From positions 64,931 through 128,930 of the forward strand of contig JAKASX010000002.1 of NCBI GenBank assembly GCA_021818865.1: a stretch of 64,000 nt of DNA, given 5' to 3'. A model generated the notes under the pieces. The model was not told where the DNA came from. It worked only from the letters and a program-made list of their open reading frames with translations, and did no database searches. The DNA comes from Acidobacteriota bacterium (GTDB lineage: Bacteria; Acidobacteriota; Terriglobia; Acidiferrales; UBA7541). The position numbers were made by a program, and so were the translations under genes. Below, piece after piece: positions 8,807 to 17,808 of this stretch (positions are counted from its first letter, which is position 1; the number at the start of each line of letters is the position of its first letter).

Positions 8807-9484
8807 ATGAGCGCTCGTCCCAAAGCGTGGCTTTCCTGGAGCAGCGGCAAGGACAGCGCCTGGACGCTTCACGCGGTGCGCCAGAGCGGCGACGTGGAAA
8901 TCGTCGCTCTGCTCACCACCATTAATCGCGCATTCGGGCGCGTCGCCATGCACGGCGTGCGCGAATCGCTCGTGGATGCCCAGGCGCAAAGCGCCGGCCT
9001 GCCGCTCGTCAAGGTTCCGATCCCGTATCCCTGCCCGAACGAGGCCTACGAGCGAGCCATGGCCGAAGCAATGTCCCGCGCCCGCGCCGAAGGCGTCACT
9101 CACATGGTTTTCGGTGATCTCTTTCTCGAAGATATTCGCCAGTATCGCGAGGAAAAACTCGCTGCCTGCGGCATGACGCCCGTTTTCCCTCTCTGGCGTC
9201 TCGATACCGCCGAACTGGCTCGCCAAATGATTGCCGCCGGCCTCGAAGCCTGGCTCGCCTGCGTCGATCCGCGCAAACTCGACCGCCAATTCGCCGGCCG
9301 CCGCTTCGACGCGCGGCTTCTCGCCGATCTTCCCTCCGGAATCGATCCTTGCGGCGAATTCGGCGAATTTCACACGCTGGCGACCGCCGGCCCGATGTTC
9401 CGCGCGCCGGTGAACGTCCAAGTCGGCGAAATCGTCGAGCGCGACGGCTTCGTTTTCGCCGACTTGCTCCCGCAACCGGCGTAA
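8807..9484 (+). CDS. Dph6-related ATP-pyrophosphatase (diphthine-ammonia ligase-like)
   Basis: A 225-residue cytosolic protein of the PP-loop adenine-nucleotide alpha-hydrolase superfamily. The PP-loop is WSSGKDSAW near residues 11-19, and the C-terminal family motif GEFGEFHT lies near residues 188-195. In archaea and eukaryotes the related Dph6 amidates diphthine on elongation factor 2. Bacteria lack diphthamide, so the substrate here is unknown; bacterial members are usually annotated only as ATP-binding proteins. It sits 210 bases after the NamZ fusion, behind a repeat copy. Whether it belongs to cell-wall recycling cannot be told from sequence. It converges with the next gene, only 34 bases away. 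Confidence 0.85.
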   Translation: MSARPKAWLSWSSGKDSAWTLHAVRQSGDVEIVALLTTINRAFGRVAMHGVRESLVDAQAQSAGLPLVKVPIPYPCPNEAYERAMAEAMSRARAEGVTHMVFGDLFLEDIRQYREEKLAACGMTPVFPLWRLDTAELARQMIAAGLEAWLACVDPRKLDRQFAGRRFDARLLADLPSGIDPCGEFGEFHTLATAGPMFRAPVNVQVGEIVERDGFVFADLLPQPA

Positions 9485-9518
9485 TCGCGCCCCCCGCCCC
9501 TGGCCGTCCGTTCTTGCC

Positions 9519-11051
9519 TTAGTATCCCGTGGGATTCTGCGTGCCGAACTCGATGATCATCGGCGTGCCGCGCGCCAAAGTCACGTTGTGGCCCCGTGCG
9601 ATGAAGTGCGAATACACCGACCGCGCGGCGCCGTAAGCGCCGAATGCCGCGCCAACAATCTGCGAATGCGCCACGATCCCGATTACGAATCCGACCAGTC
9701 CAAATCCCGACCCTCCTCCGATCGCATTTGTGCTGGCGTCGCCCCCGCCGGTCGCCGTATTCGCGGTACCCAGATGATGGTCGCTGTCGCCGGACATGGT
9801 CGTTGCGGCCACGGCCAGGGAAATCGCGGTATCCAGGAATCGCCGCTTCGAATTCGGAATGCGCGCGCCGCCTTCCGGGCCGAGCGCGATGCCCGAATTC
9901 CCGCTCACTTCGAGGCCGGCGATGCTCGCGTCCACGCGCGAAGTCAAGCCCGAAGGCAGCGTCATCCGGCGAATCGCAAAGCGCAGCAAGCCGTTTCGGT
10001 CCAGCCGCCGCGCCGGCCTCACTTGCACCACCACCCCTTCCAGCTTCGTTCCTTCGGGCAGCAATAACTGTTTTTTCGCGGAAAAGAGCGGCTTCGTCAC
10101 CACCGCCTCCATCGGCGTCCCTTTGTGCGCCGTCGCCGAACTGAGCGGCGTGACGAGCCGTGCTTCGACGATGCTGTTGGCCGGCGGCGCATCGCCGAAA
10201 TGCGCCAGCGTGCCCGGTGGCACCTTTTCCCGCCCGAAATCGAGCGGCCGAAGCAGTTGCGCGTCAAAAACCGTGCCTTTGTGCAGGTATTCGGGCCGGT
10301 AGGGAAGTGTATGCATGACGAACTGCTTCAGCCGGTGCAATCGTCCCGGCTTGGTCACCTCGCCCACCGCGTTCTTCCAGTCCTGCTCTACCGCTTGCTT
10401 GGCCTGCCCGATGAGTCCCGGCTTTTTCTTTCCCGGCTGCGTCACCAACCGGATCACGTTCGGAATCCCCTGCGAAACCCGCGTTTCCACGCGAATCCGT
10501 TTCCCATTCGGCAGCGTCAGCGAGCTGAATTCCAGCCGCGCGCTATCGAGCGGCGAGAAATTGCCGTCCATGAATGCTTCCGTCCGCCGCAATTTCGTCG
10601 GCGGAAGGATGCGAATCACTTTTCCCGTCACTTTCGTTCCCGCGGGAATCACCATCCTGTCGAACGCGTAAACCGGCTGGGTCACTTTCGCTTCCACCGG
10701 ATCGCCCACCTTGCCCACGTGGACTTTCTTCAGCAGCGCCACGCGCAGCGGCGTCCCGGCCGGCACGACGAGCGAAATCCGTCTTGGCGCGGGAGCAGCC
10801 GTTGCGCTCGCGGTGGGTGGTTCGGGCGCTTGCGGCGGCATCACGTGCATCAGCCGCGGCCCGGTATAAGGCTTCTTGGTGGATTTCTGGGCTTTCGCAG
10901 GTGTGGCGCGTTTCGCTTGCGGAGCTTTCGCCTGCGGCGTCTGCGCCGCGGCCCCCACGGCCAGCAGGGAACACATCCATCCGGCGAGCACCAGCGTGCG
11001 CATGCATCTTCGACAAATAGGCCGCACGCGCGCCGCGTTGTCTCTGCCCAT
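9519..11051 (-). CDS. Exported protein of unknown function with two TrbI-like beta-barrel-style repeats
   Basis: About 510 residues. The chosen start is an ATG behind GGGGAAAGG; an upstream ATG eight codons earlier has no better site. An ATG 16 codons further in (11003) would begin directly at the signal peptide MRTLVLAGWMCSLLAVGAAAQ. After an Ala/Lys/Pro-rich linker come two similar modules. Each has the pattern V-PAGT-L-V-LL, G-D/T-x-VEA-VT-P-(V/L)F, IPAGTK or LPEGTKLEGVV, then LPNG/LPSG. This resembles the soluble domain of TrbI/VirB10-like proteins and many acidobacterial exported unknowns. A Gly-rich hydrophobic stretch near residues 435-480 may insert in a membrane. No conjugation genes are nearby, so a conjugation role is not supported. 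Confidence 0.7.
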   Translation of the reverse strand: MGRDNAARVRPICRRCMRTLVLAGWMCSLLAVGAAAQTPQAKAPQAKRATPAKAQKSTKKPYTGPRLMHVMPPQAPEPPTASATAAPAPRRISLVVPAGTPLRVALLKKVHVGKVGDPVEAKVTQPVYAFDRMVIPAGTKVTGKVIRILPPTKLRRTEAFMDGNFSPLDSARLEFSSLTLPNGKRIRVETRVSQGIPNVIRLVTQPGKKKPGLIGQAKQAVEQDWKNAVGEVTKPGRLHRLKQFVMHTLPYRPEYLHKGTVFDAQLLRPLDFGREKVPPGTLAHFGDAPPANSIVEARLVTPLSSATAHKGTPMEAVVTKPLFSAKKQLLLPEGTKLEGVVVQVRPARRLDRNGLLRFAIRRMTLPSGLTSRVDASIAGLEVSGNSGIALGPEGGARIPNSKRRFLDTAISLAVAATTMSGDSDHHLGTANTATGGGDASTNAIGGGSGFGLVGFVIGIVAHSQIVGAAFGAYGAARSVYSHFIARGHNVTLARGTPMIIEFGTQNPTGY

Positions 11052-11307
11052 GCTCGCCTTTCCCCTCAACGCCAATCAGTTGGATTCTAACAGAAGCATT
11101 CGGGTGGCCTCGCAGGCCGTTTCATTGGCCCATACTGACAGGGGAACCGCGTGCGTATTTGCTCTCTTCTTCCGGCAGCTACGGAAATCCTTTGCCCCGG
11201 GGATGGCGCCGAGGCTGCCGTGCGTCCGCACGGCGATCGTTCCGCAGTGGCGCGAGGCGCCAAGCGCTGATTTCGGCGAAGCTTGTTGAACGAGGAAAAT
11301 GCCGCCG

Positions 11308-12702
11308 CTATCGGACCCTGTCCGCCGCCGGCCGCGACTCCCAGTGCCGGTAGAAAAACAGCCCGATCAGAATCGCCACCAGCCCCAGCCCGGCCCGCAG
11401 CGGCCGTTCGATCAGCACGCTCGTGCTGATGGCCAGCGCGCCCAAAATGAACGCAACCTGCACCGCCGGGTAGCCCCAGCTTTTGAATGGCCGTTCGAGA
11501 TCGGGTTCCCGGCGCCGCAGCCGAATCACCGCCGCCGTCGCCAATCCGTAAAAAATGAATTGCACAAAAATATAGAGCGAAGCGAGCTGAATGAACGTCC
11601 CGGTCAGCGCCAGAACCGACGCCAGGCACGCCTGGAAAATGAGCGCGTTCCCCGGCGTCCGGAAACGCGGATGGATTCCGCCCGCGATCCGGAAAAATCG
11701 CCGATCCCGTGCCATCGCGTAATCCACGCGCGCCCCGGTCAGAATCGAGGAATTCAGCGTGCCCAGCGCGCAGATGACCATCGCAATCGTCAGCCAACCG
11801 GCCACGTGCGTTCCGGCCACGCGCGCGATCGCGTCCGAAGCGATGTGCTTCGAGGCCGCCGCTTCCGCGAACGGCAGCACGTGAAAACAGGCCCCGCTCA
11901 TCAAAATGTAGAGCAGCGCGACCAGCGATACGCCCCACACCAGCGCTCGCGGAATGTTCCGCGCCGGGTTCGCCACTTCCGAACCCACCAGCGTCACGTT
12001 GTCCCATCCGTCGTACGCCCACAGCGCCGCCACCAGCGCCACGAAAAATCCGCCCACCGTCGCTTGTCCCACGATGCTCGCCGCGCCCACCGCAATCGGG
12101 TGCCCCGTGAAGCTGAATCCCGCCAAAATCACCGCCGCAATCACCGCGACCTTGACGAGGGTCAGCACCACCTGCACCTGCCCGCCCAGCTTCACGCCCA
12201 GGTAATTGATGAACGTGACCGCGACGATCGCCACCGCCGCCAGCGGCATCGCCAGCGTAAACACAAAAACGTGCGGCGCGTGGCTCCAGGGCAGGGAATA
12301 ATGCAGCGTCGCGATCGGCCGCATCACCCTCGGGTCCAGAAATCCCCAAAACAGCATCAGACCCGCCGCAATCGTCGCCACCGACGATGGCCGTCCCACA
12401 ACCGAATGCATCCATCCAAACAGGAATCCCCACACCGGCCCGAATCCCCGGCTGATGAATGCGTATTCGCCGCCGGCTTCCGGTATCGCCGCGCCCAGCT
12501 CCGCGTAGCTGAAGGCCCCGAAAAGCGATAGAACCCCTCCGACCACCCACACCACGAATACCAGCCCCGGCGACTTCACCGTCCGCGCCATATCGGCGGG
12601 AACGATGAAAATCCCGGTTCCGATCATCGTTCCGACCACGATCGCCGCCGCCGCCCACGCGCCCAGTGCGCGAACCAGACCGTGGTCGCGTTCTCCGCTC
12701 AT
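11308..12702 (-). CDS. APC-family amino acid permease
   Basis: About 464 residues with twelve hydrophobic segments. The APC signature is at the start of helix 1 (VVGTMIGTGIF) and AYDGWDNVTLVGSEVANPARN lies in the middle, as in basic or neutral amino acid transporters. The start is the ATG at 12700-12702, which overlaps the stop of the upstream symporter gene (ATGA) and has GGAGG five bases ahead. The two genes are therefore translationally coupled. The frame continues upstream without a stop, but that part is antisense-like. The substrate is unknown; uptake of amino acids released from stem peptides would suit the neighbourhood but is inference. Confidence 0.92.
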   Translation of the reverse strand: MSGERDHGLVRALGAWAAAAIVVGTMIGTGIFIVPADMARTVKSPGLVFVVWVVGGVLSLFGAFSYAELGAAIPEAGGEYAFISRGFGPVWGFLFGWMHSVVGRPSSVATIAAGLMLFWGFLDPRVMRPIATLHYSLPWSHAPHVFVFTLAMPLAAVAIVAVTFINYLGVKLGGQVQVVLTLVKVAVIAAVILAGFSFTGHPIAVGAASIVGQATVGGFFVALVAALWAYDGWDNVTLVGSEVANPARNIPRALVWGVSLVALLYILMSGACFHVLPFAEAAASKHIASDAIARVAGTHVAGWLTIAMVICALGTLNSSILTGARVDYAMARDRRFFRIAGGIHPRFRTPGNALIFQACLASVLALTGTFIQLASLYIFVQFIFYGLATAAVIRLRRREPDLERPFKSWGYPAVQVAFILGALAISTSVLIERPLRAGLGLVAILIGLFFYRHWESRPAADRVR

Positions 12703-14186
12703 TGCGCCTCCGCCGAATTCGCCGGCCCGCCCCAAACGCGGCTCACTACCCATCCCGTCGTGAATGTCACAATCGTTCCCAAGGCCACGTACCAAGTCCA
12801 CGCAATCGTATGGTGCAACTGGATGCCAAAAAGCCCAGCCAGCGGCTTCGCATATTGCACGCCAATCATAACCGCAAGTCCCGTCGCGAGTCCCACCAGC
12901 GCCCCGCGCGGTGTGGCGCGTCGGCTAACAATCGCCAGCAGGAATATGCCCAGCAATCCGCCATACGTGATCGAAGCGATCGTCAGCCCCGCCACCAGCA
13001 CCACGCCCCAGTGCAGCAGCCCCAGCGCTCCCAGCACCAGCCCCCACGCCACCGTCACCCAGCGCGACGTCTTCACCAGGCTCTGGTCGTCGAGCGTTTT
13101 CCCGCGCCGCAAATGCTGAAAATCCACCATCGTCGAAGACGCCAGCGAATTCAGCGATCCGCTCGCGCTCGACATCGCCACGGCGAAAATCGACGCCAGC
13201 ACCAGCCCCGAAAGACCGTCCGGCAGAAATCGCACGATGAATTCCGGAAACAGCCGGTCGGTATCTCCGCCCGGCGGGATCAGCATGGTATGCCGCGCGA
13301 AAACGTACAGCATCACGCCGATCACCAGAAACAGCGCGAACTGCACGAAAATCACCACACCGCTCGCCAGCAGCGCCACTTTGCTGTCCCGCTCGTTTCG
13401 CGCCGCCAGCAGCCGTTGCACCATCGTCTGGTCGGTGCCGTGGCTCGCCATGACCAGAAACGTTCCGCCGATGACGCCCGCCCAGAAGTTATAGCTGTGG
13501 GTGAGGCTGAACCGGAAATTGAACACCCGCAGTTTGTGCCCGCTCGCCGCGGCCACGCGCGTCACTTCGCCCCATCCGCCCGGAATCTTGTGCAGAAGCA
13601 GGAAAAACGCGATCGCCGACCCTCCCAGATACAGGATCAGCTGCACCATGTCCGTCCAGATCACCGCCCGCATTCCGCCCTCGAACGTGTACAGAATCGT
13701 CAGCGCCGTCATGATCGCCACCGACGCGCTTTCCCCCGTTCCCAGCGCAACGCTGACCACTTTTCCGATCGCGTTGATCCGCACGCCCTCCGCCAGCGCC
13801 CGCGTGATCATAAAAACGGTCGCCGTCGCCGACTTCACCTTCGGCCCAAATCTCTTTTCGATGAACTGGTAAGCCGTGTAAAATTCCCCGCGAAAATAGC
13901 GCGGCAGAAACACCAGGCACAGAATGACCCGCGCCACAAGGTAGCCCATCACCACCTGGAGGAAACCCAGATTCCCGGCGTAGGCGAGTCCCGGCGTGCT
14001 GATGATCGTCAGCGTCGAGGTTTCCGTCGCGACGACCGATCCCGCCAGCGCCCACCACGGCGCCGCGCGACTGCTCAGGAAATATTCGCGCAGGCTCGTC
14101 TGCTTCCGCCGGAAGCGCATCCCGAAAAGGGTCACGCCCGCCAAATACGCCAGAACTATCCCGAGATCGAGCCCGCTGATCCGCAT
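12699..14186 (-). CDS. Sodium:solute symporter (SSS family)
   Basis: A 495-residue polytopic Na+-coupled transporter with about thirteen helices. The SSS hallmark around residues 330-360 (GLVLASIFAVAMSSASGSLNSL) is intact, as are the N-terminal YFLSSR and ATETSTLT motifs that line the Na+ site. Family members carry sugars, sialic acid, amino acids or carboxylates. It is divergent from the sugar kinase at 14366 and coupled to the APC permease. Beside MurQ, NamZ and NagZ homologues, with no PTS present, amino-sugar uptake (MurNAc or GlcNAc) is the leading hypothesis. Tannerella forsythia is reported to use a non-PTS MurNAc transporter next to murQ and a MurNAc kinase. Confidence 0.93.
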   Translation of the reverse strand: MRISGLDLGIVLAYLAGVTLFGMRFRRKQTSLREYFLSSRAAPWWALAGSVVATETSTLTIISTPGLAYAGNLGFLQVVMGYLVARVILCLVFLPRYFRGEFYTAYQFIEKRFGPKVKSATATVFMITRALAEGVRINAIGKVVSVALGTGESASVAIMTALTILYTFEGGMRAVIWTDMVQLILYLGGSAIAFFLLLHKIPGGWGEVTRVAAASGHKLRVFNFRFSLTHSYNFWAGVIGGTFLVMASHGTDQTMVQRLLAARNERDSKVALLASGVVIFVQFALFLVIGVMLYVFARHTMLIPPGGDTDRLFPEFIVRFLPDGLSGLVLASIFAVAMSSASGSLNSLASSTMVDFQHLRRGKTLDDQSLVKTSRWVTVAWGLVLGALGLLHWGVVLVAGLTIASITYGGLLGIFLLAIVSRRATPRGALVGLATGLAVMIGVQYAKPLAGLFGIQLHHTIAWTWYVALGTIVTFTTGWVVSRVWGGPANSAEAQ

Positions 14187-14365
14187 CGTGTCGAGGGCCG
14201 CGATGCTAGCGGGCCGCGTCGAGCCGCGTCAAGTGCCCTTTCGCCTTCGATTCCGCTTTCGCCGCTCAGGCTTCCCGCCGCGGCCTCCGCGCATCCAATT
14301 GCCTGCGTGGCCGAAACCGGCGCGCTCGGCCCTCGCCCGTTGCATTTCTTCGCGAAAGGATTGCC

Positions 14366-15289
14366 GTGAAGTATTTTCTCGGCCTCGATGGCGGAGGCAC
14401 GAAAACCGACGCCGCGCTCATTGACGCTTCTGGTCGCGTCATCGCCCAGGCTCGTGGCGGGGCGTCGAATCCTTTGCGTTCGAGTTTCGCCCGCGCCTTC
14501 ACTTCGCTCGACGATGCCGCGGCACGCGCCCTCGCCGCGGCCGATTTGGAAGCCTCGAGCATTCAGGGCGTCGTTGCCGGTCTTGCCGGCGCCGCTCAGC
14601 CTCGCGTCGCCGCCCGCGTCGCCGCCTTTCTCGCCACGCGTTTCCGCGAAGCCGAAATCGAGGCCATCGCCGATCTCGAAATCGCTCTCGAAACCGTCTC
14701 CGAATCCGGTCCCGCAGTCGTTTTGATCGCCGGAACCGGCTCGGCCGCGTTTGGCCGCGACGTCGAAGGCCGCACCGCCCGCGCCGGCGGCTGGGGACCC
14801 TGGTTCGGCGACGAAGGCAGCGCTTTCGCCATCGCTCGCGCCGCACTGCAAACCATCGCTCGCGCCCACGACGCCGGCGCCTTGCCTTCCACCTTCGCCC
14901 AAGCCATCGCGTCTTCGCTCGGCTTGAAATCCTGGCCCGAAGTCTTCGATTTCGTTTCCCGCAAGCCGCTCGAGCGCATGCCGTCCGTTTTCCCCGCTGT
15001 CGCCGAAGCCGCCGACGCCGGCAACGAAACCGCCCGCGAAATCCTCGATGGCGCAGCGAACGATCTCGCCGCGCTCGCCTCCACGGTCATCGCCCGTCTG
15101 GAACTCGGCGAGCAGGAATTCCTCCTCGGCCGCGTCGGCGGCGTTTTTGGCCGCTTTGCGTATTTCGACGAACGTTCCGCCGCGCGACTTTCCCAGCTTT
15201 CCCCGCTCCTGCGCATCGTGGCTCCGCGTTTTTCTCCCGCCGTGGCCGCCGCTCACCGAGCGCTTCGCCGCGCTTCCAATCCTGCCTGA
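14366..15289 (+). CDS. BadF/BadG-type ATPase, N-acetylglucosamine/N-acetylmuramic acid kinase-like
   Basis: A 307-residue ASKHA-fold kinase with a GTG start behind AAAGGA. The phosphate-1 motif is LGLDGGGTKTDAAL (residues about 5-18), phosphate-2 is VLIAGTGSAAFG (about 119-130), and the family's WGPWFGDEGSAFAIAR lies near 142-157. These features match N-acetylglucosamine kinases and the MurNAc/GlcNAc kinase MurK. In this context it would make MurNAc-6P for MurQ and GlcNAc-6P after NagZ. Specificity cannot be fixed from sequence alone. It is transcribed away from the SSS-APC pair, from a shared 179-bp divergent region. Confidence 0.85.
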   Translation: MKYFLGLDGGGTKTDAALIDASGRVIAQARGGASNPLRSSFARAFTSLDDAAARALAAADLEASSIQGVVAGLAGAAQPRVAARVAAFLATRFREAEIEAIADLEIALETVSESGPAVVLIAGTGSAAFGRDVEGRTARAGGWGPWFGDEGSAFAIARAALQTIARAHDAGALPSTFAQAIASSLGLKSWPEVFDFVSRKPLERMPSVFPAVAEAADAGNETAREILDGAANDLAALASTVIARLELGEQEFLLGRVGGVFGRFAYFDERSAARLSQLSPLLRIVAPRFSPAVAAAHRALRRASNPA

Positions 15290-15333
15290 GAATCTTTTGC
15301 TTTTTCCTGTCGATTCCCCCAAGATGGAGCCCA

Positions 15334-15606
15334 ATGAGCCTCAAAATCAAGCTTGCCATTGCCGTCTTCGTCATCGCCGTCGGCGCCGTGCTCGCCATTT
15401 CCTCCATCCAGGCCACGCGCGTCAGCTATCGCGTCTGCATGAGCATCGACGGCCGCTCCCATTGCGCCGTCGCCGAAGGCCATTCCGAAAAGGTCGCGAT
15501 CCAGAGCGCCATGGAAATCGATTGCGGCCTCATATCCGCCACGCGCGATCAGTTGATGGTTTGCGAAGGCACGCAGCCCACCTCGGTTGAAAAAGTCGAA
15601 AAGTAG
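15334..15606 (+). CDS. Small single-pass membrane or exported protein, unknown
   Basis: 90 residues, ATG preceded by GGAG, 44 bases after the kinase gene and on the same strand, so probably co-transcribed. Residues about 5-25 are a hydrophobic signal/anchor. The mature part has three cysteines (VCMSIDG, HCAVAEG, IDCG and VCEG region) and would be exposed outside the membrane. No family was recognised. Confidence 0.6.
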   Translation: MSLKIKLAIAVFVIAVGAVLAISSIQATRVSYRVCMSIDGRSHCAVAEGHSEKVAIQSAMEIDCGLISATRDQLMVCEGTQPTSVEKVEK

Positions 15607-15712
15607 AACCGTTTCCCCTGCCCGCCGCGCCCGCGCGCAGAGCTGCTTCGCTGCGCCATACCCCGCGCCAGAATTGACATTTCCGCCGCTCGGCGCCTAG
15701 CATCGGCTCGGA

Positions 15713-16399
15713 ATGTTCCGTTCCGGCGCCCAACGCTGTCTCAATTGCGATGCCGTCCTCACCGGCCCCGTTTGCGAATCCTGCGAGCTGACCCCGCAAG
15801 CCGCCAGCCTCGTTCTTCGCCGCAAGCTCGTGCTTCGCACCGGCCTGTTTCTGCTGGGCTCGCTCGCCTTCGTTGCCGCCACCTATCGCTATCCTCCGCT
15901 CGATGTCGACGGCATGCTGGTTTTCTGCGGCGTGGTTTTCTTCGTCGGTCTCGGGCTCGCCATCTGGGTCGAGCGCGGAGCCATCCGCGGGAGCCAGGTG
16001 GCCATCCGCAAGCGTCTGTTTCTGGCGCTACTCCCCGTGCCGTGGCTTCTCGCCGGCCTGCTGGTGGTCAATGCGAAACTCGACGATGCCAAGGTGCGCG
16101 AACATTACACGCGCGTCGTTGGCAAATTCTCGATGTCCGCCATCGTTCCCACGCGCCGCCTCGTCGTCGTCTCCTGGCGCGCGGGTCGCCGCTTCGAGCG
16201 CGTTCCCGTCAGCCAAAGCGAATACGCGCAGTTTCGCGTCGGTCAGGAAGTTGTAGTGGAAATTCACCCCGGTCTGGGAATCCCGTGGGTCGCCGGCGTC
16301 GTCCCCGCGAACAATCTCTCCGGTCCCACGGCCGGCGATCCTTCTCCCGCGCGGTCCCAGGGATGGTCCCCGCGCCGGCCGCGCTCGGACGCGCCGTAG
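15713..16399 (+). CDS. Zinc-ribbon membrane protein, unknown function
   Basis: 228 residues. The N-terminus carries CLNC-x10-CESC (residues about 9-26), a short zinc ribbon. Three hydrophobic helices follow (about 40-58, 68-84, 101-119), then a soluble, beta-rich C-terminal domain and a Ser/Pro/Arg-rich tail. The layout of cytosolic ribbon, helices and soluble domain is common in uncharacterised bacterial membrane proteins. It converges with the hydantoinase gene, with 17 bases between stops. Confidence 0.65.
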   Translation: MFRSGAQRCLNCDAVLTGPVCESCELTPQAASLVLRRKLVLRTGLFLLGSLAFVAATYRYPPLDVDGMLVFCGVVFFVGLGLAIWVERGAIRGSQVAIRKRLFLALLPVPWLLAGLLVVNAKLDDAKVREHYTRVVGKFSMSAIVPTRRLVVVSWRAGRRFERVPVSQSEYAQFRVGQEVVVEIHPGLGIPWVAGVVPANNLSGPTAGDPSPARSQGWSPRRPRSDAP

Positions 16400-16416
16400 C
16401 GATCCGTCTCCGACAG

Positions 16417-17808
16417 CTACAAGCTGCCGTGCGTGCGCCGCTTCAGAAATTCGCCGCGCCCGGGCTTTCCCAGAAAATTCCCGCGCTCCAGGATCACCTC
16501 GCCACGGCTCAGCACCTTCCGCGCCACGCCTTTCACCCGAATTCCCTCGAACATCGAATAATCCACACGCATGTGGTGCGTTTTCGCGCTGATTGTTTCT
16601 TCCGCCTCGGGATCGAACAGCACGATATCCGCATCCGAGCCCACGGCGATCGTTCCCTTGCGTGGATAGAGGCCAAACAGCTTCGCCGGCGCCGTCGAAA
16701 CCACCTGCACGAACCGGTTCGGCGAAAATCGGCCCGTCTGCACCCCGCCCGTGTACACCAGACTCATCCGGTTCTCGACGCCCGGCCCGCCATTGGGGAT
16801 CTTGGTGAAATCGTCCTTCCCCAGTTCCTTCTGCTCCTTGAAGCAGAACGGACAATGATCGGTTGAAACCACCTGCAAGTCGTCCCGCGTAAGCGCGTTC
16901 CACAGCTTTTCCTGGTGCCATTTTTCGCGCAGCGGCGGCGTGAACACGTATTTCGCGCCCTCGAATCCCGGCGCGTCGAAATTCTCGATCGAAAGAAACA
17001 GGTACTGCGGACACGTCTCCGCGTACACCGGCAGCCCGCGCTCCCGCGCCTCGCGCACCCGTCCGAGCGCCTCGTTGCAGGAAAGATGCACGATGTAGAC
17101 CGGCGCGCCGGCCATTTCCGCGAGAGCGATCGCGCGCCCCGTCGCTTCGCCTTCCGCCGTCGTCGGCCGCGTCAGCGCGTGGTATTTCGGCGCGCGTTTT
17201 CCCTCCGCCAGCGCCCGCTTCACGATCACGTCGATCGCTCCGCCGTTTTCCGCGTGCATGCAGATGAATGCGCCCACGTCCGCGGCCACGCTCATCGCGC
17301 GGAAAATCGTCGCGTCGTCCAGCATGAAGACGCCCGGATACGCCATGAACAGCTTGAAACTGCTCACACCCTCCGCCGCCAGCTGCTTCATCTCCTTCGC
17401 GCGTTCCTCGTCCAGTTCCGTCACGATGCAATGGAACGCGTAATCGATCGTCGCCTTGCCGTCCGCCTTTTTCATCCACGTGTCGAACGCGTGATGCAGG
17501 GTCTGCCCGTGGTATTGAATCGCGAAATCGATCAGCGTCGTCGTCCCGCCCCACGCCGCCGCCCGCGTTCCCGTCTCGAAATCGTCCGCGCTCGTCGTTC
17601 CGCCAAACGGCATGTCCAGATGCGTGTGCACGTCGATTCCGCCCGGCATCACCATCAGGTTCGCCGCGTCCACCACCCGCCGCGCGCCTTCCATCGGCAG
17701 TTCGCTCCCGACTGAGGCGATTTTGCCGTCGCGGATGCCGACGTCGGCCCGATAGGTGTCGGTCGCCGTGACGACGGTGCCGTTCCGAATCAGTGTGTCG
17801 AATGTCAT
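16417..17808 (-). CDS. Dihydropyrimidinase / D-hydantoinase
   Basis: A 463-residue cyclic amidohydrolase that opens dihydrouracil, dihydrothymine or hydantoin rings. Binuclear metal-site motifs are visible: HTHLDMPF (HxH) near residue 60, the lysine that becomes carbamylated in SSFKLFMAYPG near 150, HAENG near 185, HLSCNEA near 240 and STDHCPF near 315. Length and motifs match dihydropyrimidinase rather than allantoinase or dihydroorotase. Its ATG shares one base with the TGA of the LLM oxidoreductase gene (TGATG), so the two are tightly coupled. It is the last gene of the six-gene operon. Confidence 0.93.
   Translation of the reverse strand: MTFDTLIRNGTVVTATDTYRADVGIRDGKIASVGSELPMEGARRVVDAANLMVMPGGIDVHTHLDMPFGGTTSADDFETGTRAAAWGGTTTLIDFAIQYHGQTLHHAFDTWMKKADGKATIDYAFHCIVTELDEERAKEMKQLAAEGVSSFKLFMAYPGVFMLDDATIFRAMSVAADVGAFICMHAENGGAIDVIVKRALAEGKRAPKYHALTRPTTAEGEATGRAIALAEMAGAPVYIVHLSCNEALGRVREARERGLPVYAETCPQYLFLSIENFDAPGFEGAKYVFTPPLREKWHQEKLWNALTRDDLQVVSTDHCPFCFKEQKELGKDDFTKIPNGGPGVENRMSLVYTGGVQTGRFSPNRFVQVVSTAPAKLFGLYPRKGTIAVGSDADIVLFDPEAEETISAKTHHMRVDYSMFEGIRVKGVARKVLSRGEVILERGNFLGKPGRGEFLKRRTHGSL

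Noticed and set aside
8162..9475. A 437-codon minus-strand frame opposite the NamZ-fusion end and the Dph6-like gene
   Set aside because: It spans two well-supported plus-strand genes and an intergenic repeat, has no family-like motif, and arises from high GC content.
9519..11051. A conjugation (TrbI/VirB10) gene
   Set aside because: Only the repeat pattern is TrbI-like; no other type IV secretion or transfer genes are nearby.
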